The translations under genes were made by a program, and so were the position numbers. From contig NZ_JAIELN010000006.1 of the NCBI RefSeq assembly GCF_019753045.1, positions 124,001 through 188,000 of the forward strand: a stretch of DNA of 64,000 nt. Reading direction: 5' to 3'. Shown one piece after another: positions 7,631-13,979 of the stretch; the first letter of the stretch is position 1, and each line of letters starts with the position of its first letter. Below the pieces are notes generated by a model that saw only the letters and a program-made list of their open reading frames with translations, made no database searches and had not been told where the DNA came from. The DNA is from Hyphomicrobium sp. Lineage in GTDB: Bacteria; Pseudomonadota; Alphaproteobacteria; Rhizobiales; Hyphomicrobiaceae.

Positions 7631-8008
7631 CTAAAAAGGTGCCCCTTTTTTCTTCCTGCGCTTCAGAGCATCCCTTACGCGAGCCGTTCCAACGGATCGC
7701 ACCAACCTCTTTGATCCATCCAAGCCGTCCTGTTCAGCCAATAACACCGCGATTTCATTCGCCGTGAGACGACCTGCGAACGTCCGCTCCAGATCGAATA
7801 TGCGCCGTAGTATCGGTCGCTTGAAAAAGCGCTCTGGCTTTCTCGCCTTCCTCAGCTGTTCGATATCGTAGTCAAAGGCTACCAGTTTCACTTCGACGAG
7901 GTTCAGCCGGAAGCGCAAGCGATATAGCTTTGCCTCTGCCGCCGCTATTTGCGTCAGGATCTTACGCCGTTCAGCTACAACGGCGCGGGTGGCGGGGGTG
8001 GATACCAT
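7631..8008 (-). CDS. Hypothetical protein with N-terminal coiled coil, 125 aa
   Basis: A 125-residue highly basic protein. Residues about 12-60 are helical with heptad-like spacing (AAAEAKLYRLRFRLNLVE), suggesting a coiled coil. The C-terminal half (RRIFDLERTF, then GRLTANEIAVLLAEQDG and a Lys/Arg-rich tail KRRKKK) could bind nucleic acid. I do not recognise the family. It converges on the Doc-like gene and shares the AT-rich accessory patch. The Ala/Arg/Leu content is protein-like rather than shadow-like, but expression is unproven. Confidence 0.55.
   Translation of the reverse strand: MVSTPATRAVVAERRKILTQIAAAEAKLYRLRFRLNLVEVKLVAFDYDIEQLRKARKPERFFKRPILRRIFDLERTFAGRLTANEIAVLLAEQDGLDGSKRLVRSVGTARVRDALKRRKKKGAPF
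7633..7650. terminator. Weak bidirectional terminator-like hairpin
   Basis: AAAAAGG-TGCC-CCTTTTT forms a short stem between the convergent Doc-like and hypothetical genes, with T residues on both strands. The stem is mostly A-T, so it would be weak. It overlaps the last codon of the minus-strand gene. Confidence 0.4.
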
Positions 8009-8119
8009 TGCGCCAAGTTAGAGCGCCACCCACGTCTCAGCTTGGTCCACTTGCTACGCAATGCCGGAAAAACCTTCAGCACGCCCTTGAAGTCCCCACT
8101 TGCCGTCCCACCTATGTGA

Positions 8120-8138
8120 ATGTAAAATACATTTACAT
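8120..8138. promoter_or_regulatory. Candidate operator palindrome ATGTAAA-N5-TTTACAT
   Basis: A perfect 7-base inverted repeat separated by 5 bases lies 21 bases before the ATG of the first DUF2852 gene and just before its Shine-Dalgarno sequence (AAGGAGAGG, 8144-8152). The position near the expected transcription start suits a repressor site. I cannot assign it to a known regulator; it does not match Irr, CtrA or FNR boxes. Confidence 0.5.
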
Positions 8139-8159
8139 CCTAACAAGGAGAGGGTGGCG

Positions 8160-8588
8160 ATGACACAAGTGGTTCAGACGCTCGATGATTATGGCAGGCC
8201 CGCGTGGATTGCCGCGATGGTCTTGGGTTTCATCGTTTTCTGGCCGGTTGGGCTCACCATCTTGGCCTATATGCTCTGGAGTGGACGCATGAATTGCGGA
8301 TGGCACCAAGGTCGCGGACGGTGGGAAAACAAGTTCGCCGGTCGCTTTGAACGGGCGCGGTCACGCGTCGAAGAAGAAATGCGGAATTTCGGCAGAGGCG
8401 CCGCTTCGAGCGGCAACAAAGCCTTCGATGATTATCGCGATGCGACCTTGAAGCGTCTCGAAGAGGAAGAGCGGGAATTTCGCGCGTTCCTCGAACGGCT
8501 GCGGCAAGCGAAGGACAAATCCGAGTTCGACCAGTTCATGTCCGAACGCCGCGAACGTCCGGCTCCGAACGAGGGCGCAACGACCTGA
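8160..8588 (+). CDS. DUF2852 domain membrane protein
   Basis: A 142-residue protein with one N-terminal membrane helix (about residues 16-39), a basic Gly/Arg-rich linker and a long charged helix in the C-terminal half (NKAFDDYRDATLKRLEEEE). This is the DUF2852 arrangement seen throughout alphaproteobacteria; its role is unknown. The start at 8160 follows a strong Shine-Dalgarno sequence. A palindromic candidate operator lies just upstream and a strong terminator just downstream, so it is probably a single-gene transcript under its own regulator. A shorter paralogue follows at 8667. Confidence 0.85.
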   Translation: MTQVVQTLDDYGRPAWIAAMVLGFIVFWPVGLTILAYMLWSGRMNCGWHQGRGRWENKFAGRFERARSRVEEEMRNFGRGAASSGNKAFDDYRDATLKRLEEEEREFRAFLERLRQAKDKSEFDQFMSERRERPAPNEGATT

Positions 8589-8604
8589 TTGCCGTGGAAT
8601 CGAG

Positions 8605-8634
8605 CGGGGCTGCTTTCGAGCAGCCCCGTTTTTT
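8605..8634 (+). terminator. Rho-independent terminator
   Basis: CGGGGCTGCT-TTCG-AGCAGCCCCG is a perfect 10-bp stem with a TTCG loop followed by TTTTTT. It lies 17 bases after the stop of the first DUF2852 gene and separates it from the paralogue. Confidence 0.92.
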
Positions 8635-8666
8635 ATAGGGAAATATTAGGCGAACGGAGTGACTTG

Positions 8667-8987
8667 ATGTTTCATCATTTCTTTCACCCATTGGCGTTCT
8701 TCATGCACGCTGTGGGGATAGCGCTCGTGGTTGTGGCAGTCGTCATGTTCCTAATGGCTCGCCGCGGATTCGCGGGCCATCGCTGCGGACGGGGACGGGA
8801 GACATACCCGCGCCGCGATACCGATAATTCAGCCTTCGAGGACTATCGGCGGGCGACGCTGACGCGACTCGAGAAAGAGGCCGAAGAATTCCGGTCGTAT
8901 CTCGACGGGTTGCGACGCGCCGCAGATGCTTCGGCCTTCCAAGCTTTTCTCCGGGCCCGGAAAAGCGGCGAATCATCTGCTTCGTAG
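8667..8987 (+). CDS. Short DUF2852-like paralogue
   Basis: A 106-residue protein starting at ATG 8667 after CGGAG. It has one membrane helix (about residues 8-31) and a C-terminal helix NSAFEDYRRATLTRLEKEAE that aligns directly with the DUF2852 protein encoded just upstream (KAFDDYRDATLKRLEEEERE), including the following EFR and FL residues. The pair therefore looks like an old tandem duplication; this copy has a shorter linker and a His-rich N-terminus (MFHHFFH). A strong terminator separates the two, so this copy needs its own promoter or read-through. Function unknown. Confidence 0.75.
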   Translation: MFHHFFHPLAFFMHAVGIALVVVAVVMFLMARRGFAGHRCGRGRETYPRRDTDNSAFEDYRRATLTRLEKEAEEFRSYLDGLRRAADASAFQAFLRARKSGESSAS

Positions 8988-9149
8988 CGATTTGCGGTTT
9001 CCCGTTCATCGGTTGCATACCGGGAATTCGCCTTTTTCCGCTTATGTTGCCGTTATTTTAGGGGTCTTGGCGACGCGTGTCGTTTATGCTTCGCCGTGAC
9101 AGCCGCCGCGGGCTGGCACGTTTGAGGCGAACATACCCACGGACCATCG

Positions 9150-9878
9150 ATGCCTTGGCAATTTCTAAAGAACGCCGTTGCGGCGTATGGTGGAGGTCTG
9201 CGCTCCGCCCTCGAGCACGTCAAAGGGGCGTTCGGCCTGGAGGGCGCCGGTACTCCCGCTCAGTCGCGCGTTGCGTTCACGATTGCGGTCGTCGCCCTTG
9301 CAGCCAAGATGAGCAAAGCCGACGGCGTTTCGTTGCCGATCGAGGCTGAAGCTTTCAAGCGGCAGTTCCAGGTTCCCGATAGCGAATGCGCGCACGTTCG
9401 CAAGCTCTACGAACTGGCGAGCCAGGATGTCGCCGGTTACGAGACATATGCTGCGCAGATCGCGCGCATGCTTGATGGGCAGCCGGATCTCAAGATATCC
9501 GTCCTCGAATGCCTCTTTCATATTGCGAGCGCGGACGGCGTCCTGCATCCCGATGAGGATCGCTATCTTGCCCATGTGGCCGAGATCTTCGGATTGACGC
9601 CGGGCGAGTTCCGTTGCGTCAGACGCGGGTTCGTCGTCGATGCCGACGGTCCATACGAAGTCCTGCACGTTTCGCCGACGGCCTCCGACGCGGAAATCAA
9701 GGCACGCTATCGCGAGCTCGTCAAAGGTCATCATCCCGACGCGCTTGTCTCAAAGGGCGTGCCGCCTGAATTCCTCGCGGGTGCAGAGCGCCGGCTTCAG
9801 GCGATCACCTCGGCATATGAGGCGATTTTGGAAGAGCGCGGCCAACGCGTCGAGAGAGCGCTGGAACCGACGACGTGA
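9150..9878 (+). CDS. TerB/DjlA-like co-chaperone with C-terminal J domain
   Basis: A 242-residue protein. Residues about 40-165 match the TerB-like helical domain of DjlA-type proteins (VVALAAKMSKADG and HIASADGVLHPDED, two DG-containing acidic repeats). Residues about 168-235 form a J domain starting GPYEVLHVSPTASDAEI and containing the HPD tripeptide in KGHHPDAL, which is needed to stimulate DnaK ATPase. E. coli DjlA has an N-terminal membrane anchor; none is obvious here. The stop overlaps the GTG start of the amidase gene, so the two are translationally coupled. The coupling of a J protein to a cell-wall amidase is recurrent in Rhizobiales as far as I know; its meaning is unclear. Confidence 0.88.
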   Translation: MPWQFLKNAVAAYGGGLRSALEHVKGAFGLEGAGTPAQSRVAFTIAVVALAAKMSKADGVSLPIEAEAFKRQFQVPDSECAHVRKLYELASQDVAGYETYAAQIARMLDGQPDLKISVLECLFHIASADGVLHPDEDRYLAHVAEIFGLTPGEFRCVRRGFVVDADGPYEVLHVSPTASDAEIKARYRELVKGHHPDALVSKGVPPEFLAGAERRLQAITSAYEAILEERGQRVERALEPTT

Positions 9879-10645
9879 GCTTTCCGTCCGACACACCACT
9901 TTCGCACAACATTCATCCGGCCGAGAACCGCGAGGCGCGGCGTGGCGGCGCGAAGCCGTCGCTGCTCATTCTGCACTACACGGGAATGTCGTCAGCGGCC
10001 AAGGCGATCGACTGGCTCGGGCGCGCCGAAAGCGGCGTCTCGTGCCACTACGTCGTCGACGAAGCGGGGCGCATCACGCAACTCGTGCCGGAAGAGCAGC
10101 GCGCGTGGCACGCGGGCGTTTCGTATTGGCGCGGCGAGACCGACATCAACTCGCATTCGATCGGCATCGAGATTCATAATCCCGGTCATCAGCACGGGTA
10201 CCCGGATTTTCCGCCCGACCAGATGGCGGCCGTCGTGGCGCTGTCGAAAGATATCGTGCACCGCCATCGCATCGCGCCCGAGAATGTTCTTGCGCATTCC
10301 GACGTGGCTCCCGGCCGAAAGATCGATCCCGGCGAAAAGTTCGACTGGCTGCTGCTGGCGAAAGAGGGCCTTGGCCTCTGGGTGCGTCCGTCGCCCGTTC
10401 GCGCGGACGATCCTGGCCTCGGGCTCGGGGACACCGGTTCGCGGATTGCGCGCACGCAGGAGCGCCTTGCGTCCTACGGTTACGATGTCGAGGCGACGGG
10501 CACGCTCGATGCGACCACGGAGAAGGTCCTCAAGGCGTTCCAGTTGCATTTTCGTCCGCGCCGGGTCGACGGCCGGCTCGACCGGTCAACGGAAGTGACG
10601 TTAGAGCGGCTGATCGAAGCCTCCGGTAAGCGCACCGCCGCTTGA
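9875..10645 (+). CDS. N-acetylmuramoyl-L-alanine amidase (Amidase_2) with peptidoglycan-binding domain
   Basis: A 256-residue AmiD-like amidase that cleaves the MurNAc-L-Ala amide bond. The Amidase_2 domain spans about residues 25-155: first zinc His in LILHYTGM, the AWHAG segment, SIGIEIHNPG, and the second His plus Asp in LAHSDVAPGRKIDPG. A PG_binding_1 domain (IARTQERLASYGYDVEATG onward) occupies about 185-250. Translation starts at GTG 9875, within the stop of the J-domain gene (gTGA overlap of 4 bases). No signal peptide is visible, so it may act on recycled anhydro-muropeptides in the cytoplasm or be exported by another route. Confidence 0.9.
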   Translation: MSFPSDTPLSHNIHPAENREARRGGAKPSLLILHYTGMSSAAKAIDWLGRAESGVSCHYVVDEAGRITQLVPEEQRAWHAGVSYWRGETDINSHSIGIEIHNPGHQHGYPDFPPDQMAAVVALSKDIVHRHRIAPENVLAHSDVAPGRKIDPGEKFDWLLLAKEGLGLWVRPSPVRADDPGLGLGDTGSRIARTQERLASYGYDVEATGTLDATTEKVLKAFQLHFRPRRVDGRLDRSTEVTLERLIEASGKRTAA

Positions 10646-10661
10646 CGGGCGTCAGCCGCTG

Positions 10662-12371
10662 ATGTTGATGCGAGACCGTGCGCCCACCGAGTTCGCGCAT
10701 TCCGCAGAGGGAGCGGAAAACTCAAGCAATACCGAAACGGGATCTACCTTGTTCAAACCGCGGCGGCCAGAGTTCCTGGCGCTTATTGTTGCTATCTATG
10801 TGGCGCTGGTTCTCAATCAGCCCTTCTGGCGGAAATTTGCCGCTGTGGTCGCTCCGTCCGATCTCGGCGATTGGCTGTTCGCCGGGGCAGTAGTCGTGGC
10901 CTCAGTGCTTGTCGCATATCTTCTGTTGCTGGCGTTGTCGGCTAAGCCACTCCTGCGCATCCTCTTGCTGATCGTGTTGCCGGCGATGGCCGCCGCCGCA
11001 TACTTCATGAGCGAATACGGCATCGTCATCGACGTGCATATGGTTCGCAACGTTTTCGAAACCGACACGCGCGAAGCGAACGATCTCATCACGCTCAAGC
11101 TCGTTGCGTATGTCGTTCTGCTCGGCCTGGTACCCGCGGTTCTCTTCTGGCTCGTGCCGTGGACGAAGCGATCGTATCGCGAGGAGACGGCAGCCAAGCT
11201 CAAGGCAGCCGCCGTTTCGCTTTTGCTTCTCGTCGCCGTGATGCTGCCTGCATGGGGCAATTTCATCTCGCTTGGCCGCGACCATCGCGAACTCAAGATG
11301 ACGCTGACGCCCCTCAATATCGCTTCGGCGCTAACAAGCTATTGGCGGCAGGAGAAGCGCAAGCGGCCCAGGACCGTCACTGCCTACGGTGAGGATGCCC
11401 ATCAAAGCGTTTCCGGCGGTTCTCGCAAATCGCTGTTCGTCATCGTAGTCGGCGAGACCGCGCGCGCCGATCATTTCGCGATCAATGGATATTCCAAGCC
11501 GACAAATCCCGGGCTTTCCAAGATCAGCGATCTCATCAACTTCAGCCAGGCTTACTCGTGCGGTACGGATACGGCGCAGTCGGTGCCGTGCATTTTCTCG
11601 GGGCTTGGCCGCAATGGCTTCACGAACGCCAAGGCGGACGCGCGCGAAAATCTTCTCGACATCTTCAAGCGCGCGGGCCTCGACGTCGTGTGGCGAGAAA
11701 ATCAGTCCGGATGCAAGGGCGTGTGCGCGCGCATTCCGACGGAGACGCTGACCGGTCACAAAGTTCCGACGTTCTATGCGAGCACCCAGAACTTCGATGA
11801 TATTCTCGTCGACGGCCTCGATGCGCGGATCGCGAAGCTGGAGCGCGATACGGTGATCGTTCTGCACATGATGGGCAGCCACGGTCCGGCCTACTGGAAG
11901 CGCTATCCGGAAAAGTTCGAGACGTTCAAGCCGGCGTGCAAGGAATCGCAGTTCAGCCGCTGCGAACTTCAGGATATCGTCAACGCCTACGACAACTCGA
12001 TCGTCTACACCGACCACGTTCTGACGCGTCTCATCGAAACGCTGAAAGGGGCGGCGAGCCACGGCGTCGATGCGGGCATGATCTATGTGTCCGATCACGG
12101 CGAGAGTCTCGGCGAGAACGGCATGTACCTTCACGGTATGCCGTACGTGATCGCACCGGAGGCGCAAATTCACGTGCCTATGGTCGTCTGGCTTTCACCG
12201 GAGCTGAAGGAAGCTCGCGGACTCGATCAGGGCTGCATGGTCAACCGCAGCGGTGGCCGCGTCGGGCACGACAATATTTTTCATTCGAGTCTTGGGATCA
12301 TGGGTGTCGCGACCCGCGTTTACGATCCGTCGCTCGATCTCTTTGCGCCCTGCCGGAAGCCGGCGTCCTGA
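10662..12371 (+). CDS. Phosphoethanolamine transferase, EptA family
   Basis: A 569-residue inner-membrane enzyme of the EptA/MCR group, which moves phosphoethanolamine from phosphatidylethanolamine to lipid A or other glycans on the periplasmic side. Five membrane helices lie in residues about 38-200, followed by a sulfatase-fold domain. Metal and catalytic residues are visible: Glu265 in VVGETAR, the nucleophile Thr304 inside CGTDTAQSVPC (Cys300-Cys310 would form the conserved disulfide), and Asp-His in SDHGESLGENG. The N-terminal 35 residues are a hydrophilic extension. It stands 16 bases after the amidase gene in the same direction. Members can lower sensitivity to cationic peptides; the acceptor here is unknown. 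Confidence 0.93.
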   Translation: MLMRDRAPTEFAHSAEGAENSSNTETGSTLFKPRRPEFLALIVAIYVALVLNQPFWRKFAAVVAPSDLGDWLFAGAVVVASVLVAYLLLLALSAKPLLRILLLIVLPAMAAAAYFMSEYGIVIDVHMVRNVFETDTREANDLITLKLVAYVVLLGLVPAVLFWLVPWTKRSYREETAAKLKAAAVSLLLLVAVMLPAWGNFISLGRDHRELKMTLTPLNIASALTSYWRQEKRKRPRTVTAYGEDAHQSVSGGSRKSLFVIVVGETARADHFAINGYSKPTNPGLSKISDLINFSQAYSCGTDTAQSVPCIFSGLGRNGFTNAKADARENLLDIFKRAGLDVVWRENQSGCKGVCARIPTETLTGHKVPTFYASTQNFDDILVDGLDARIAKLERDTVIVLHMMGSHGPAYWKRYPEKFETFKPACKESQFSRCELQDIVNAYDNSIVYTDHVLTRLIETLKGAASHGVDAGMIYVSDHGESLGENGMYLHGMPYVIAPEAQIHVPMVVWLSPELKEARGLDQGCMVNRSGGRVGHDNIFHSSLGIMGVATRVYDPSLDLFAPCRKPAS

Positions 12372-12514
12372 TCCAATTCGAATGAGATAACGTAGCAGAG
12401 TCGTGCGGCGACGCGACGATTTCGCCTTGCGGCGCGACGAAAATGATATCCCCGGCGGATCCGGACTCATGCATGATCCGTCTGCACAAGGTTCGTTTGT
12501 TTGAAAGTTCAGGC

Positions 12515-13345
12515 ATGATCCGCAGGTTGGCAGGTCTGGCGTTGTCGATCTTGGTCTGCAGCGCTGGTTTCGCGGTTGCGGATCAGCCCATCGGTCCAGT
12601 GCTGAAGAATGCGGAGATGAACGCCCGCACCATTACGACCGTGCTGTTTCAGGCGAAGCCCGGCGCGAAGCCCGACTTTTCGGGGAAGAATCTCGTCTAT
12701 CTCGATCTATCCGAGCTGAATTTCAAAGGCGCGAACCTCGCGAACTCGGATTTCTACGGGACGGATTTTACCGGCGCTAATCTCAAGGGTACCGATCTCT
12801 CGCATACGCGGCTTGACCGTTCGGTTCTTATGCGCGCCGATCTTTCGGGCGCCAATCTGACCGGCGCGACGATCCTTCGTCCGACGATCTATGCGGATCT
12901 CTCCAACAACACGCTCGACGCGCCGCGCTTCGCGGGCGCGAATTTGACGGAAGTGCACGTGCAGGCCGAACTCTCGGGGTCCGATTTCAGGGGCGCGGAT
13001 CTGTCGAGGGCGAACTTTTATCCGCTCGAGGGCCGCCCCGGGGAAGGGACGCTGGCGACAGCCTATCGCAATATTCTGAAGTACTGCGATTTCTCCGGCG
13101 CGCGGTTGCGCGATGCCAATATGGAGCGCGCCGTGTTGTGGTTTGCAAAGTTCACCGGCGCCGATCTCAAGGGCGTCAACTTCAGGGATGCCGATCTCTC
13201 TCGTGCGGACTTCGCGGGCGCGGACATTTCCGGCGTAGACTTCACCGGGGCTGATCTCGACGGTGCGAACTTCGTTGGCGCAATCGGGATCACCGACGTC
13301 ATAGGTCTCGACCGGGCGATCAATCTCGATCGCGCACTCAGATAG
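12515..13345 (+). CDS. Exported pentapeptide-repeat protein
   Basis: About 276 residues. Starting at ATG 12515 gives a clear signal peptide (MIRRLAGLALSILVC..., cleavage probably after AVA near residue 22); the frame is open upstream to 12443, but that would bury the signal. The rest is largely A(D/N)LxX pentapeptide repeats (FKGANLANSDF, FTGANLKGTDL, LSGANLTGA and so on), interrupted by a non-repeat insert around YPLEGRPGEGTLATAYRN. Such repeats fold into a right-handed quadrilateral beta-helix. Most characterised members are cytoplasmic gyrase mimics; this one is predicted periplasmic. Function is unknown. Confidence 0.88.
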   Translation: MIRRLAGLALSILVCSAGFAVADQPIGPVLKNAEMNARTITTVLFQAKPGAKPDFSGKNLVYLDLSELNFKGANLANSDFYGTDFTGANLKGTDLSHTRLDRSVLMRADLSGANLTGATILRPTIYADLSNNTLDAPRFAGANLTEVHVQAELSGSDFRGADLSRANFYPLEGRPGEGTLATAYRNILKYCDFSGARLRDANMERAVLWFAKFTGADLKGVNFRDADLSRADFAGADISGVDFTGADLDGANFVGAIGITDVIGLDRAINLDRALR

Positions 13346-13414
13346 TCGCTCGAGAATTTCCGCGTGGCTGACGCGAAGCTGACTTATGCGCCAATCCGGC
13401 AAATGGATATGGCT

Positions 13415-13430
13415 TTTAACGGTTGTTAAA
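13415..13430. promoter_or_regulatory. Palindrome TTTAAC-GGTT-GTTAAA upstream of small exported protein
   Basis: A perfect 6-base inverted repeat with a 4-base centre, 51 bases before the ATG at 13482. It contains two TTAA halves but with 6 rather than 7 bases between them, so it is not a standard CtrA site. An additional TTAAC lies downstream near 13449. It may be an operator for this gene. Confidence 0.4.
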
Positions 13431-13481
13431 CTGTTTATTCTCAATCTATTAACGTCACATGAGATGACCGGGGGGGCCGAC

Positions 13482-13787
13482 ATGTCCGCGCAGATTCATG
13501 CCAAGGTGTTCAGTCAGCGTTCGGTTGCTTTGATTGCTCTTTCGATTGCGACCGCATTGCCTATCGTTTGGGCTTCGGCCGCAAATGCAGTCAGTCTTCG
13601 CGTGAAGCTCGCCTGCTCGCGTGATTACTATGCGCTCTGCAGCCAGTACGCATCCGATAGTCCTGAAGTTCGCCAGTGCATGCGCGCTGCCGGTGAGAAG
13701 CTTTCTCCCCGCTGCATCAATGCGCTCATCCAGGCGGGCGAGGTGAGCCAGGAGGAAGTTTCGCACCGCGCCGCCCAACTCCGGTAG
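13482..13787 (+). CDS. Small exported Cys-containing protein, 101 aa
   Basis: Starting at ATG 13482 gives a signal peptide (Arg at 13, hydrophobic core to about residue 30, cleavage after ASAANA at 36). The mature 65 residues hold four cysteines (Cys45, 53, 66, 78) in the pattern LACSRDYYALCSQYAS...VRQCMRA...LSPRCINAL, which I recall as a conserved hypothetical family in Rhizobiales, related in pattern to Cys-rich repeats with paired disulfides. The upstream frame is open to 13386, but the signal peptide argues for the later start. Periplasmic location is likely and function unknown. A TTTAAC/GTTAAA palindrome lies upstream. Confidence 0.75.
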   Translation: MSAQIHAKVFSQRSVALIALSIATALPIVWASAANAVSLRVKLACSRDYYALCSQYASDSPEVRQCMRAAGEKLSPRCINALIQAGEVSQEEVSHRAAQLR

Positions 13788-13793
13788 GGTTTT

Positions 13794-13942
13794 GGCTGTC
13801 GCGTGCTCACCCCGGTGGGAAGCCGGCCGCACGCGACGGCCGTGGTTCCGATTGGTTTGATTAATAGGAACTTGACTTGCGCGCCACGAACTTCGTTTAT
13901 GTTGATCTCCGTCGGCCGCAAGCCTGTTGACGCGTAACAGGC
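13794..13942 (+). promoter_or_regulatory. Structured leader upstream of eutBC (two hairpins, possible promoter)
   Basis: Two inverted repeats lie between the small exported protein gene and eutBC. The first (13794-13841) pairs GGCTGTCGCGTG with CACGCGACGGCC, a 12-bp stem with one G-U pair around a 24-base internal segment. The second (13922-13942) pairs GCCTGTT with AACAGGC around 7 bases. TTGACT at 13872 followed by TTTATGTT could be a promoter, in which case only the second hairpin is transcribed with eutBC. No cobalamin-riboswitch core is recognisable. Confidence 0.4.
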
Positions 13943-13979
13943 AGAACCATCGGCCGCGTGAGCAACGAGGGCGGTGCAC

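Noticed and set aside
5366-8008. Prophage or integrative element
   Set aside because: No integrase, structural phage gene, tRNA target or flanking direct repeat was found; only composition and gene content hint at transfer.
13415-13430. CtrA site before the small exported protein
   Set aside because: The two TTAA halves are separated by 6 rather than 7 bases, so it is listed only as a palindrome.
13798-13942. Cobalamin riboswitch upstream of eutBC
   Set aside because: GGGAAGCCGG resembles part of the riboswitch, but the conserved B12-box and core order are missing.
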